DNA of 64,000 bases, taken from the NCBI RefSeq assembly GCF_029962485.1, contig NZ_CP073638.1:2728001-2792000 (forward strand). Reading direction: 5' to 3'. Below the pieces are notes generated by a model that had not been told where the DNA came from, made no database searches, and saw only the letters and a list, made by a program, of their open reading frames with translations. Both the position numbers and the translations under genes were made by a program. Source of the stretch: Burkholderia cepacia (GTDB lineage Bacteria; Pseudomonadota; Gammaproteobacteria; Burkholderiales; Burkholderiaceae). Below are positions 43,981 to 53,725 of the stretch, one piece after another. Positions within the stretch are counted from its first letter, which is position 1. Each line of letters starts with the position of its first letter.

Positions 43981-45408
43981 ATGGCATCCACCCAGCCCGA
44001 CCCACTCGCTGCAGCAGGCGCCGCTCGCCCTGCGGCAATCGACCCCGGTTCCATCTCGGCCCGCCTCGACCGCCTGCCGCCGACCCGCAGCGTCTGGAAA
44101 CTCGTCGTCCTGCTGAGCCTCGGTTTCTTCTTCGAACTCTACGACCTGCTCTACAGCGGTTACGTCGCGCCCGGCCTCGTGAAAAGCGGCATCCTGTCGG
44201 CGACGACGCATGGCCTGTTCGGCACCACGGGCGTTGCGAGCTTTATCGCCGCGCTGTTCTCCGGGCTCTTCATCGGCACAATCGCGTGCGGCTTTCTCGC
44301 CGACCGCTTCGGCCGCCGCGCGATCTTCACGTGGTCGCTGCTGTGGTACACGGCCGCCAACGTCGTGATGGCGTTCCAGGACACCGCGGCCGGGCTGAAC
44401 TTCTGGCGCTTCGTCGTCGGTCTCGGCCTTGGCGTCGAGATGGTGACGATCGGCACGTACATCTCCGAGCTCGTACCGAAGCAGATCCGCGGCCGCGCGT
44501 TCGCGTGCGAGCAGGCGGTCGGGTTCGTTGCGGTGCCGGTGGTCGCGTTCCTCGCCTACCTGCTCGTGCCGCATGCGCCGCTCGGTCTCGACGGTTGGCG
44601 CTGGGTTGTACTGATCGGCGCGCACGGTGCGCTGTTCGTGTGGTGGATCCGCCGCGAACTGCCGGAGAGCCCGCGCTGGCTCGCGCAGCAGGGGCGCGTC
44701 GATGAAGCCGACCGCATCATGCGCGCGCTCGAGGTGAAAGTCGAAGCCGAGTACGGCCGGCCGTTGCCGCCGCCCGCACCGGCCGAGCCCGTGCCGCCGC
44801 GCGGCCGCTTCCGCGACATGTGGGTGCCGCCGTATCGCAGCCGCACGATCATGATGACGATCTTCAACGTGTTCCAGACGGTCGGTTTCTACGGTTTCGC
44901 GAACTGGGTCCCGACGCTGCTGATCAAGCAGGGCATCACGATCACATCGAGCCTGATGTACTCGAGCGTGATCGCGCTCGCGGCGCCGATCGGCCCGCTG
45001 ATCGGCCTCGTGATCGCCGATCGATTCGAGCGAAAGTCGGTGATCGTCGCGATGGCGGCGGCGATCGTCGTCTGCGGGCTGCTGTTCAGCCAGACGACGG
45101 TGGGCGCATTCCTGATCGTGCTCGGTATCGGCCTCACGCTCGCGAGCAACATCATGTCGTACAGCTTCCACGCGTATCAGGCCGAGCTGTTCCCGACGTC
45201 GATCCGCGCACGGGCCGTCGGGTTCGTCTATTCGTGGAGCCGCTTCTCCGCGATCTTCTCGTCGTTCGTGATCGCGGCGGTGCTGCGCGGCTTCGGCACG
45301 TTCGGCGTGTTCGCGTTCATCGCAGGCGCGATGGTGATCGTGATGGCCGCGATCGGGTTCATGGGCCCGCGCACGAAGGGCATCGCGCTCGAAGCCATTT
45401 CGAAGTAG
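43981..45408 (+). CDS. MFS transporter (sugar/acid symporter type)
   Basis: 475 aa inner-membrane permease with 12 predicted helices. Shows the MFS loop motif GFLADRFGRRAIF after helix 2, RFVVGLGLGVEMVTIGTYIS, the mid-protein PESPRWLAQQGR of the SP/SV2-like group, and the repeat loop VIADRFERKSVI. GGAG is upstream of the ATG. Substrate unknown; relatives carry aromatic or other organic acids and sugars. Stands alone between the rhs locus and an L,D-transpeptidase-like gene. Confidence 0.9.
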   Translation: MASTQPDPLAAAGAARPAAIDPGSISARLDRLPPTRSVWKLVVLLSLGFFFELYDLLYSGYVAPGLVKSGILSATTHGLFGTTGVASFIAALFSGLFIGTIACGFLADRFGRRAIFTWSLLWYTAANVVMAFQDTAAGLNFWRFVVGLGLGVEMVTIGTYISELVPKQIRGRAFACEQAVGFVAVPVVAFLAYLLVPHAPLGLDGWRWVVLIGAHGALFVWWIRRELPESPRWLAQQGRVDEADRIMRALEVKVEAEYGRPLPPPAPAEPVPPRGRFRDMWVPPYRSRTIMMTIFNVFQTVGFYGFANWVPTLLIKQGITITSSLMYSSVIALAAPIGPLIGLVIADRFERKSVIVAMAAAIVVCGLLFSQTTVGAFLIVLGIGLTLASNIMSYSFHAYQAELFPTSIRARAVGFVYSWSRFSAIFSSFVIAAVLRGFGTFGVFAFIAGAMVIVMAAIGFMGPRTKGIALEAISK

Positions 45409-45884
45409 CCGGCAGTCGCGCACGCGTGTCGCATCGTTCGTGCGGCATGCGTGCGATGCGGTTTCAATGGAGACATCGCATCGCCATAATGATTTGGCAT
45501 ACGAATCAATAACACCGGGAAATCGGTTCGTATCGAACGCACGGGCTACCCGTGCCCATGCAACGAACCGTCCAATTCACAAGCGTGACACGCAACGAAG
45601 CCGCAAACGGCAACGAGTTGAAACAAAGCGTGACGAAGCGCAAATCTGGCGAAAACCATGCCTTTTGCCTCTGCCGATTCCTGCGCCGACGCGTAAAATG
45701 AAGGGCCTGACGACTCATTAGCCGCCATCGGACCGCACGCGTTGCATCAGCGAACGGCTCCGCCGCGAAGAGGCGTCGGCGCCGGGCGCACGCGATGCGC
45801 CGGACGTGTCGATGGCTCGCGCGGAAGATGCGCCGCCCGCAATAGCACCATGCGGCGGCCGGATCGGCCGATGGCTTCGAACGT
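45409..45884. other. intergenic region upstream of the L,D-transpeptidase-like gene
   Basis: 476 bp without a convincing gene. An AT-richer stretch at about 45465-45530 and another at 45610-45710 may be promoter DNA. No terminator with a T-tract was found after the MFS gene. Confidence 0.4.
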
Positions 45885-47087
45885 ATGATGCTTTCCAGCC
45901 CGAAGCGGCCATTGGCGAAGCCGCACCGTCTTGCCCGCGCCGCTGCCGTGTACGTGTGGCTCGCGGCCGCGTTGCCGATTTCCGTTCTTGCCGGGCGGCC
46001 TGCCTTTGCCGCGTCGGACGTACCGCCGCCAGTTGATACGTCATCCTCATCAGTGGCGTCGCCCGCGTCGGCGGCTTCTCATGTGCATCCGGCTCCGTCC
46101 GCGCATGCGTCGTCAGGCGCATCGGCCGCACAGTCCGCGTCCGCCGCGAATCATGCAAATCATGCGGCGCCCGCCAGCGCAGCATCGGGCGCATCGGCTG
46201 CGTCCGCCGTGGAACCTGCGTCGGCCGCATCCGCCAGCGCAGCCAGCGAGGCCGAAGCGCCTGCGCCGACCCCGCCACGCCGGCATCCGCCGCTATCGGC
46301 CGACGAAGCGAAGAACGCGACGGCGCGTGCGGTCGACATGCGCAAGCGCTTCACGCAGGAAGTCACCCGTCGCCTGAACGTGCCCGCGGGCGAACAGCGC
46401 GCCTACGGCGAGCGGCTCCAGAAGGCGCTTGCCGATGCGGATCTCGGCGACCTCGCTGGCGAGTACGTCGCGATGGTCGATCGCGCGCCGAACGTACAGG
46501 CGCTCTTCATCTACTTTCGCGCAACGCCGGCCAACGCATGGCTGATGATCGGCGCGTCACCAGTCGGCACCGGGCTGCCCGGCAAGTACGACCATTTTCT
46601 GACGCCGCTCGGCGTGTTCCATCACTCGCCCGACAACATGGATTTCCGCGCGGAAGGCACGACGAACGAGAATGGCATTCGCGGCTACGGCCGCCGCGAC
46701 ATGCGCATCTACGACTTCGGCTGGGTGGACGGCGAACGCGGCTGGGGCAAGGGCGGCGTGTCGCCGATGCGCTTCCAGATGCACGCGACCGACCCCGACC
46801 GGCTCGAATCGCTGCTCGGCATCCGGCACTCGAAGGGCTGCGTGCGCATTCCCGCGTCGCTGAACGTGTTCTTCGACCGCCACGGCCTGCTCGACGACGA
46901 CTATCAGGCGCGCGTCGAGGCCGGCAAGTCGCTGTGGGTGCTGCGGCGCGACCGCGACATCACGCCGATCGCGGGCCGCTACCTGGTCGTGATCGACAGC
47001 GCACGCAAGACCCGCCCGGCCTGGACGCCGATGCCGGGACGCAAGGCGTGGTCGAAAGTGCCGAAGAGCGGCGACACGGCGGACTGA
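45885..47087 (+). CDS. L,D-transpeptidase-like (YkuD domain) exported protein
   Basis: 400 aa. The N-terminus has a basic start and a hydrophobic run ending AGRPAFAASD, a Sec signal peptide with an Ala-x-Ala site. Residues about 45-130 are an Ala/Ser-rich low-complexity linker. The YkuD domain lies at about 200-355 with the catalytic signature MHATDP followed by IRHSKGCVRIP (H ... S-K-G-C-V-R). Such enzymes form or exchange L,D links in peptidoglycan or attach proteins in the periplasm. ATG 45885 and 45888 are both possible; neither has a strong ribosome site. Confidence 0.85.
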   Translation: MMLSSPKRPLAKPHRLARAAAVYVWLAAALPISVLAGRPAFAASDVPPPVDTSSSSVASPASAASHVHPAPSAHASSGASAAQSASAANHANHAAPASAASGASAASAVEPASAASASAASEAEAPAPTPPRRHPPLSADEAKNATARAVDMRKRFTQEVTRRLNVPAGEQRAYGERLQKALADADLGDLAGEYVAMVDRAPNVQALFIYFRATPANAWLMIGASPVGTGLPGKYDHFLTPLGVFHHSPDNMDFRAEGTTNENGIRGYGRRDMRIYDFGWVDGERGWGKGGVSPMRFQMHATDPDRLESLLGIRHSKGCVRIPASLNVFFDRHGLLDDDYQARVEAGKSLWVLRRDRDITPIAGRYLVVIDSARKTRPAWTPMPGRKAWSKVPKSGDTAD

Positions 47088-47139
47088 CCGCCGCTCCGTC
47101 GAGGGTAGGAGGCGCAAGAATGAGAATAAATCCGTTTTA

Positions 47140-47170
47140 TTGATACATAAGAAAAGCAAACTTTTATTAT
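47140..47170 (+). promoter_or_regulatory. AT-rich promoter candidate for the porin gene
   Basis: TTGATA (47140-47145) and TATTAT (47165-47170) with 19-bp spacing, in the only AT-rich patch of the 161-bp gap before the porin. The spacing is long, so the exact hexamers are uncertain. Confidence 0.4.
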
Positions 47171-47248
47171 CCGAGCCGGGTTCGTATAGTCGAGTCCAGT
47201 TTCGCGGAACCCTGCCGCGCCTGGACCACCACCGATCACACGACCCGC

Positions 47249-48361
47249 ATGAAAACTCTCTACAAGCTCGCTCCGCTCGCGATGCTCGGCGCCTTCGCGA
47301 CCCATGCCTGTGCGCAAAGCAGCATCACGCTGTACGGTCTCATCTCGGCCGGCGTCGGGTTCGCGACCAACCAGGGCGGCAAGAACGCCTGGCAGGCGCT
47401 GTCCGGCACGAACCAGAACCCGCGCTGGGGCCTGAAGGGCAAGGAGGATCTCGGGCAGGGGCTGTCCGCGATCTTCCAGCTCGAGAACGGCTTCAACGTG
47501 ATGACGGGCACGGCCGCGCAGAACGGCCGTGAATTCGGGCGCATGGCCTACGTGGGCCTTGCCGACCGCACCTACGGCTCGCTGACGTTCGGCCGCCAGT
47601 ACGATGCGATCCACGACTACATCGGGCCCGTGATCATCGCGAGCAACGGCGTGAACATCGGCGACAACGACAACGGCTACAACGACATCCGCGTGCAGAA
47701 CTCGGTGAAGTACGTGAGCCCCGTCTACTACGGCCTGAAATTCACCGCGCTGTACGGCTTCAGCAATGCGACGGGCTTCGCGAACAACAGCGCGTACAGC
47801 TTCGGGCTCGGCTACGAGCAGGGCCCGCTGCGCTGGAGCGCGGTCTACGCGCAGTACAACCATCCGTACAGCGCGACGAACCAGGACGGCGCGATCGCGA
47901 ACGACTATGCGTCGCCGCTGCTGATCTTCAGCAAGAGCGCGATGACGCCGGCCGCGTATGCAAGCCGGCAGCGGATCGCGGGCACGGGCGGCTTCTACAC
48001 GATCGGTCGCGCGCAGTTCGCCGCGATGTTCACCGACGTGCGCTACGATTACCTCGACAATTCGCACCTGCACCTGCAGAACCTCGGCGTGAACGTCGTC
48101 TACACGATGACGCCGCAGCTCTTCCTCGGCGCCGCGTATGCGTTCACGAACGGCAAGTACGACGTGATCGACAAGCGTCCGAAATGGCACCAGGTGAACC
48201 TGCAGGCCGATTACTTCCTGTCGAAACGCACCGACGTCGCGCTGACGGTGATCGCGCAGCAGGCGGCCGGCGACGCGGACCATGCGCAGATCTTCGCGTA
48301 CGCACGCTCGACCAGCACGCGCCAGATGATGGCGACGCTCGGCGTCCGGCATGTTTTCTGA
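47249..48361 (+). CDS. outer membrane porin (Burkholderia OpcP/OmpC-like family)
   Basis: 370 aa trimeric-porin-type beta barrel. Signal peptide MKTLYKLAPLAMLGAFATHACA, then the family's opening SSITLYGLISAGVGFATN and the L1/turn signature RWGLKGKEDLGQGLSAIFQLENGF, then GRMAYVGLADRTYGSLTFGRQ. It ends in the C-terminal Phe (GVRHVF) needed for barrel assembly. Only 10 bp separate it from the nucleoside hydrolase gene, so it probably admits nucleosides or their precursors (inference). Confidence 0.93.
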   Translation: MKTLYKLAPLAMLGAFATHACAQSSITLYGLISAGVGFATNQGGKNAWQALSGTNQNPRWGLKGKEDLGQGLSAIFQLENGFNVMTGTAAQNGREFGRMAYVGLADRTYGSLTFGRQYDAIHDYIGPVIIASNGVNIGDNDNGYNDIRVQNSVKYVSPVYYGLKFTALYGFSNATGFANNSAYSFGLGYEQGPLRWSAVYAQYNHPYSATNQDGAIANDYASPLLIFSKSAMTPAAYASRQRIAGTGGFYTIGRAQFAAMFTDVRYDYLDNSHLHLQNLGVNVVYTMTPQLFLGAAYAFTNGKYDVIDKRPKWHQVNLQADYFLSKRTDVALTVIAQQAAGDADHAQIFAYARSTSTRQMMATLGVRHVF

Positions 48362-48371
48362 CGGCCCGACC

Positions 48372-49427
48372 ATGACCCATCCGATCGCATCCCGCCGCAC
48401 CTTCCTGAAGCTGTCCGCCGCGCTGGCCGGCACCACGCTGCTGCCCGAAGCGGGCGCGTTCGCGGCCGGCGGCGACGCCGCCGCGCGCCGCACGGTGATC
48501 ATCGATACCGACCCAGGGCAGGACGACGCCATCGCGATCCTGCTCGCGCTGGGCGCGCAGGACCGGCTCGACGTGCGCGCGCTGACGGCCGTCGCGGGCA
48601 ACGTGCCGCTCGACCTGACCGAACGCAATGCGCGCATCATCCGCGACTGGGCCGGCCGCACGAAGACGCTGCCGGTCTATGCAGGCTGCCCGCGCCCGCT
48701 CGTGCGCGATCTCGTGACGGCCGCGAACGTGCATGGCAAGACGGGGCTCGAAGGCGTCGAGCTGCACGAGCCGCGCGCGCCGCTCGCGGCAGGCCACGCG
48801 GTGTCGTACCTTGTCGATACGCTGAGCCGCGCGGCGCCGAATAGCGTGACGCTGTGCGCGCTCGGTCCATTGACGAACATCGCGACCGCGCTGGTGGAAG
48901 CGCCGCAAATTCGCGGCGCGCTCCGTGAAATCGTGCTGATGGGCGGTGCGTTCTTCGAGCGCGGCAACATCACGCCGGCCGCCGAGTTCAACATCTATGT
49001 CGATCCGCAGGCAGCCGAAGTCGTGTTCGGCAGCGGCGTGCCGATCGTCGTGCTGCCGCGCGACGTCGCGGTGAAGGCGCCGATCACGCCGGCGCGCGTC
49101 GCGCCGTTGCGCGCGCTCGGCAACCGCTGCGGTGCGATCGTCGCGGACATCATGGATGCCGAGCTCGCCTACAACAAGAAGCGGCGCGGCGTCGAAGACG
49201 CGCCGATGTACGACCCGACGGCCGTCGGTTATCTCGTCGATCCGACGTTGTTCAGCGGGCGCAAGGTGAACGTGGTGGTCGAGACGACCGGGCAGTGGAC
49301 GCTCGGCGAGACGATCGTCGACTGGAACGGGCGCAGCGGCCGTGCGGCGAACGCGACGTGGATCAACGAGGTCGACGCGGACCGCTTCTACGCGATGCTC
49401 GTCGAGCGGATCGCGAAGCTGCCCTGA
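48372..49427 (+). CDS. Tat-exported nucleoside hydrolase
   Basis: 351 aa inosine-uridine preferring nucleoside hydrolase type enzyme that splits nucleosides into base and ribose. The N-terminus has a twin-arginine signal (SRRTFLKLSAALAG), so it is periplasmic. The calcium-binding motif DTDPGQDDA is at about residues 46-54, followed by GPLTNIATAL and MGGAFFERGNITPAAEFN. The start at 48372 opens the Tat peptide directly; a start at 48351 would overlap the porin. It acts after the porin and probably feeds the AzgA-type permease with free bases. Confidence 0.92.
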   Translation: MTHPIASRRTFLKLSAALAGTTLLPEAGAFAAGGDAAARRTVIIDTDPGQDDAIAILLALGAQDRLDVRALTAVAGNVPLDLTERNARIIRDWAGRTKTLPVYAGCPRPLVRDLVTAANVHGKTGLEGVELHEPRAPLAAGHAVSYLVDTLSRAAPNSVTLCALGPLTNIATALVEAPQIRGALREIVLMGGAFFERGNITPAAEFNIYVDPQAAEVVFGSGVPIVVLPRDVAVKAPITPARVAPLRALGNRCGAIVADIMDAELAYNKKRRGVEDAPMYDPTAVGYLVDPTLFSGRKVNVVVETTGQWTLGETIVDWNGRSGRAANATWINEVDADRFYAMLVERIAKLP

Positions 49428-49461
49428 GCACGGGCAGTCACGCGGAGAACGGCGAACGGCA

Positions 49462-50373
49462 TCAGATGTGCTTCGCAATCCACTCGCGGCACGCGCGCAC
49501 GTGCGGGCCGCGATCGTCTGCGGCGAGCGAGATCAGCGAGATCGCGCGCGTGACGCGCGGTTTGTCGACGCGCAGCGCGACGAGTTCGGGATCGTGCAGA
49601 TGCATCGTGTAGAGGCTCGGCAGCACCGCGGTCGCGAGGCCGTTGCGCGCGAGCGCGTAGAGCGGCTCGGTGTATTCCATCCGGTACGTGACGTTCAGGC
49701 GCAGCTTCTCGGCGCCGCCGGTGCGATGCAGCGATTCGCTGACGCTGCCGCGCACGAACACGGCGAGCTCGCGATCGACGAGCTTCGCCCACGTGACGCT
49801 CTTCGCGCGGGCGAGCGGGTCGTCGTGCCGCACGACGATCACGATCTCGTCCTCGAACAGCTGCTGGTAGCGCAGCGTGCCGTCGTCGCTGTCCGGCTCG
49901 CGCACGCCGATGCCGAGATCCGCGACGCTGTCGCGCACGGCTTCGACGAGCGCGCTGTTCGGCAGGTCGGTGAGCGTGAAGCGCAGCGTCGGGTGCGTGC
50001 CGCGCAGTGCGTTGAGCGCGGGCAGCAGGCGGCCCGCGACCGACGGGATGAACGCGATGCGCACGGTCTGGATGCGTTCGCCAATGAGCCGCGTCATGTC
50101 GTCGAAGGTGCCGCGCGCCTGGTTGAGCAGGCGTTCGGCGAGCGGCAGCACGGCTTCGCCCGCGGTGGTGAGCGTGAGCCGGTGCGCGGAACGCGCGAAC
50201 AGGCGCCCGCCGAGCAGGAACTCGATCTGGCGGATCGACGCGGTGAGCGCGGGCTGCGTGAGCGACAGCGCCTGCGCGGCCTGCGTGAAGCTGCGTGCGT
50301 GGGCGAGTACGACGAAGTGCTGGACCTGCCGCAGCGTGAGCGCGGGCAGCAGCGACGAGCGATCGGACGACAT
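49462..50373 (-). CDS. LysR-family regulator of the purine module
   Basis: 303 aa. The helix-turn-helix is at about residues 12-70 (LTLRQVQHFVVLAHARSFTQ, then SLTQPALTASIRQIEFLLG), then an effector-binding domain. The start MSSDRSSLLP is chosen since the longer frame overlaps the intergenic region. Divergent from the permease and adenosine deaminase genes across 94 bp; it probably controls them and perhaps the converging nucleoside hydrolase operon (inference). Confidence 0.88.
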   Translation of the reverse strand: MSSDRSSLLPALTLRQVQHFVVLAHARSFTQAAQALSLTQPALTASIRQIEFLLGGRLFARSAHRLTLTTAGEAVLPLAERLLNQARGTFDDMTRLIGERIQTVRIAFIPSVAGRLLPALNALRGTHPTLRFTLTDLPNSALVEAVRDSVADLGIGVREPDSDDGTLRYQQLFEDEIVIVVRHDDPLARAKSVTWAKLVDRELAVFVRGSVSESLHRTGGAEKLRLNVTYRMEYTEPLYALARNGLATAVLPSLYTMHLHDPELVALRVDKPRVTRAISLISLAADDRGPHVRACREWIAKHI

Positions 50374-50467
50374 CGGGCAATAACGGTCGGGATGTGGTAC
50401 GCGGCAGTATAAGACCGCGCTGCAGGAATCGACACACGACAATATTCGGAATCACAGGAGAACCACC

Positions 50468-51817
50468 ATGTCAGCGACTGACACGATCCCGGCGCGAGCG
50501 CCGGCCAACTGGCTCGAACGCCGCTTCGCGCTTGCCGCGCGCGGCACGAGCGTGCGCACTGAGACGATCGCGGGCGTCACGTCTTTCCTCGCGGCCGCGT
50601 ACCTGCTCGTCGTGATCCCGTCGCTGCTCGCGACGGGCGGCATGGAGCGCGGCGCGGCGACGACCGCGACGATCATCGTGTTCGTGCTGTTCACGACGCT
50701 GATGGGGCTCTACGCGAACCTGCCGTTCCTCGTCGGCCCCGGCATCGGCGGCTCGGTGATCATCGGCGTGACACTCGCGACGACGGAGCATGTGGGCTGG
50801 CAGACCGGCCTCGGCATCGCATGCGTGTCGGGCGTTCTGTTCTTCTTGCTGACGATCCTCGGTGCACGCGGCGTCGTGATGAAGCTGATTCCGGTGCAGA
50901 TCAAGCTCGGGCTCGGTGCGTCGATCGGCCTGTTCGTCACGATGCTCGGGCTGCGTAATGCGGGAATGGTCGTCGCGAACGCGAAGACCAACGCGTTCGC
51001 GCTCGGCGATTTCTCGCGGCCGGGCGCGCTCGTCGCGCTGATCGGCCTCGCGGTCGCGATCCTGCTGCAGGCACGCAAGGTGCCCGGCGCGATCCTGATT
51101 GCGATCCTCGTCGCGGCCGCGGCCGGCGTGCCGCTCGGCGTCACGCATTTGCCCGCGTCGTTCGTGTCGCTGCCGCACAGCATCGCGCCGATCGCGTTCA
51201 AGCTCGACATCGGCAGCGCGCTGAGCCTCGCGGCCGCGCCGTACCTGTTTGCGTTCTTCGCGGCGGAATTCTTCTCGACGCTCGGCACCGCGCTCGCGGT
51301 CGGCGCGAAGGCGAACCTGCTCGACGAACAGGGCAACCTGCCGAACATCAACCGGCCGTTCCTCGTCGATTCGCTCGCTGCGACGATCGGGCCCGTGTTC
51401 GGCATCCCCGCGCTGACCGCGCTGATCGAATCGGCGGCAGGCGTCGAGGCCGGCGGCCGCAGCGGGCTGTCGTCGCTGGCCGCGGCCGTGCTGTTCGCCG
51501 CGATGCTGCTGTTCGTGCCGGTCGCGCTCGCGATCCCGAAGGAGGCGACCGCACCGGCGCTGATCCTGATCGGGCTGTCGATGTTCGCGACGATCCGCCA
51601 TACGCATTTCGACGACTTCACCGATGCGCTGCCTGTGATGTCGATGGTGCTGCTCACACTGATGTCGAACAGCTTCGGCACCGGCATCGCTGGCGGGCTG
51701 CTGTGCTACGTGCTCGTCAAGCTGCTGGCCGGCCGCTGGCGCGACGTGTCGTGGGGGCTCGTCGTGCTCGCGATTCCGCTCGGCTATTACTTCTGGACCG
51801 TCGTGAAGCCGCACTGA
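50468..51817 (+). CDS. AzgA-type purine base permease (NCS2 family)
   Basis: 449 aa inner-membrane proton symporter for adenine, guanine or hypoxanthine. Begins with ERRFALAARGTSVRTETIAG, the typical AzgA start, then about 12-14 helices with NLPFLVGPGIGGS and GARGVVMKLIPVQIKLGLGA; EFFSTLGTALAVG and PALTALIESAAGVEAGGRSG are the NCS2 signature blocks. GGAG is present upstream (CAGGAGAACCACCATG). Followed by adenosine deaminase 46 bp later. Confidence 0.92.
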   Translation: MSATDTIPARAPANWLERRFALAARGTSVRTETIAGVTSFLAAAYLLVVIPSLLATGGMERGAATTATIIVFVLFTTLMGLYANLPFLVGPGIGGSVIIGVTLATTEHVGWQTGLGIACVSGVLFFLLTILGARGVVMKLIPVQIKLGLGASIGLFVTMLGLRNAGMVVANAKTNAFALGDFSRPGALVALIGLAVAILLQARKVPGAILIAILVAAAAGVPLGVTHLPASFVSLPHSIAPIAFKLDIGSALSLAAAPYLFAFFAAEFFSTLGTALAVGAKANLLDEQGNLPNINRPFLVDSLAATIGPVFGIPALTALIESAAGVEAGGRSGLSSLAAAVLFAAMLLFVPVALAIPKEATAPALILIGLSMFATIRHTHFDDFTDALPVMSMVLLTLMSNSFGTGIAGGLLCYVLVKLLAGRWRDVSWGLVVLAIPLGYYFWTVVKPH

Positions 51818-51863
51818 GAGACGGCTTTCGCGACGCAATGGCACCACCGAAAAAGAGACTGAA

Positions 51864-52964
51864 ATGAAGGGAACACCAGGTAACGTCCCGGCCGCGCGCA
51901 CGGGCATCGAGATCACGCCGGCCCATCGGGCCTTCTTCCACGCGCTGCCGAAGGTCGAGCTGCATTGCCACCTGCTAGGCGCAGTGCGGCACGACACGTT
52001 TATCGCACTCGCGGAGCGCAGCGGCGCGCCGATCGAGCGCGCGGAGATCGACGCGTTCTACGCGCGCGGCGAGAAACCGGTCGGCGTGCTGCACGTGCTG
52101 CGCGCGCTTGACAAATACCTGCTCACGCAGCCCGACGACCTGCGGCGGATCGCATACGAGTATCTGGAAGATGCGGCCGCACACAACGTTCGGCATGCAG
52201 AATTCTTCTGGAATCCGACCGGTACGGTTCATGTATCGGGCATCGCGTATGCCGATGCGCAGGCCGCGATCGTGACGGCGATTCGCGATGCCGCGCGCGA
52301 TTTCGGGATCGGTGCGCGCCTGGTTCCGAGCATCGACCGTGAGCAGGATCCGGACGAAGCGGTTGCGATCGTCGAATGGATGAAGGCGAATCGTGCGGAC
52401 GAAGTGGCGGGGCTCGGCATCGACTATCGCGAGAACGACCGGCCGCCGGAACTGTTCTGGAAGGCGTACCGCAATGCGCGTGCGGCAGGCTTTCGCACGA
52501 CCGCGCACGCGGGCGAGTTCGGGATGCCGTGGCGCAACGTCGAGACGGCCGTCGACCTGCTGCAGGTCGATCGCGTCGATCACGGCTATACGATCGTCGA
52601 CAACCCCGAGCTGTGCGCACGCTATGCGGAGCGCGGGATCGTCTTTACCGTCGTGCCGACGAATTCCTACTACCTGCGCACGCTGCCGCCGGAGCAATGG
52701 GCGGAGCTGCATCCGATGCGCAAGATGCCGGGCCTCGGGCTGAAGATCCATCCGAACACTGACGATCCGACGCTGCACAAGGTCAATCCGAGCGAAGCGT
52801 GGGAGCTGATGTTCAGCCATTTCGGCTTCACCGTGGCCGACCTGAAGCAGTTCATGCTGAACGGGATCGACGGTGCGTGGGTCGACGATTCAACGAAGGC
52901 TGCGTGGCGTGCGGCATGGGCGCCGGAGTTCGATGCGCTGGCTGCCACGCTCGCGACAGGCTGA
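51864..52964 (+). CDS. add: adenosine deaminase
   Basis: 366 aa zinc amidohydrolase converting adenosine to inosine (relatives act on adenine). Zinc ligands H34 and H36 lie in VELHCHLLG; TTAHAGEFGMPWRN holds the third His and the catalytic Glu; VDHGYTIVDNPEL holds the catalytic His; and NTDDPTLH holds the Asp pair. The PxLHxHxxG start is slightly unusual (LLGAVR rather than the common xxGxLR). Co-directional with the purine permease. Adenine deaminase activity is the main alternative. Confidence 0.9.
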   Translation: MKGTPGNVPAARTGIEITPAHRAFFHALPKVELHCHLLGAVRHDTFIALAERSGAPIERAEIDAFYARGEKPVGVLHVLRALDKYLLTQPDDLRRIAYEYLEDAAAHNVRHAEFFWNPTGTVHVSGIAYADAQAAIVTAIRDAARDFGIGARLVPSIDREQDPDEAVAIVEWMKANRADEVAGLGIDYRENDRPPELFWKAYRNARAAGFRTTAHAGEFGMPWRNVETAVDLLQVDRVDHGYTIVDNPELCARYAERGIVFTVVPTNSYYLRTLPPEQWAELHPMRKMPGLGLKIHPNTDDPTLHKVNPSEAWELMFSHFGFTVADLKQFMLNGIDGAWVDDSTKAAWRAAWAPEFDALAATLATG

Positions 52965-52994
52965 GCGCGACCGTGTTGGCCGCCGGCCGGTGCT

Positions 52995-53447
52995 TCAACC
53001 GGCCGGCGGTTCGTTCGGGTTCAGGTGGTAGCGCAGGTCGCCCGCGAAATCGAACAGCGTGTAGTCGCGGAACGAAAAACGCCAGACGCCGTCGACACGC
53101 TCGAATGCATCGTGATAGCGGCCTGCCGCGACCGGTTGAAGCGGGAATCCCGCGACGGCCTGCAGCACCGTGTAGTACGAGCGCACCGTCGCGCGATGCG
53201 CGGGCTCGTCGATCTCGATGATCGGATTCGTGACGACATGCTTCGTGCGCGGTGTGCCGCACGGGTAGCGCTTCACGCTCGCGCTGAACAGCGCGAGCAA
53301 TTCATCCGCGCCGATCGTCGGCGCACCTTCCTTCGTCTTGATGCGGGCGTGCCGGAACAGCTCGGCGACGCCCGGCAGGTCGCCGCCATCGAGCAATTCC
53401 GCGTAGCGGTACAGCAGGTTCGCGATTGCGACAGCGCTTGCGGTCAT
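52995..53447 (-). CDS. NTF2/SnoaL-fold protein
   Basis: 150 aa small alpha+beta barrel protein. N-terminal helices (MTASAVAIANLLYRYAELLD, then GGDLPGVAELF) and the C-terminal strands (VAAGRYHDAFERVDGVWRFS) match the SnoaL-like domain used by many small dehydratases, isomerases and dioxygenase subunits. GGAGG lies 7 bp before the ATG at 53447, which fixes the start. Substrate unknown. Confidence 0.8.
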   Translation of the reverse strand: MTASAVAIANLLYRYAELLDGGDLPGVAELFRHARIKTKEGAPTIGADELLALFSASVKRYPCGTPRTKHVVTNPIIEIDEPAHRATVRSYYTVLQAVAGFPLQPVAAGRYHDAFERVDGVWRFSFRDYTLFDFAGDLRYHLNPNEPPAG

Positions 53448-53725
53448 GCGGCCTCCGGTATCGATGGACGATGACGGCGATGGTGCGCGGTGCGTGGCCG
53501 GGCCGCTTCGTCCAGGTGGACTAAGGCGGCGCATCGTCCAGGCACGATGCCGCGCACGCGTTGCGTCATCGCGGCGCACCGCGTTGCGCGACATGCCGCC
53601 TTGCAGGCTGGCATACATCGGTCGCGTTCGCTATATTGGCGTCCGGCGGCGCCCGGTCGTGCCGCTGCCGCCGTGCGCGCCCGCGCCGGCATTCCGATAA
53701 CAATTCGAATCCTGAGAGGCCCGCC

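Noticed and set aside
47115..47145. Fur-box-like sequence (AATGAGAAT...) before the porin
   Set aside because: Only one half resembles a Fur site and the right half does not pair; the neighbouring genes concern purines, not iron.
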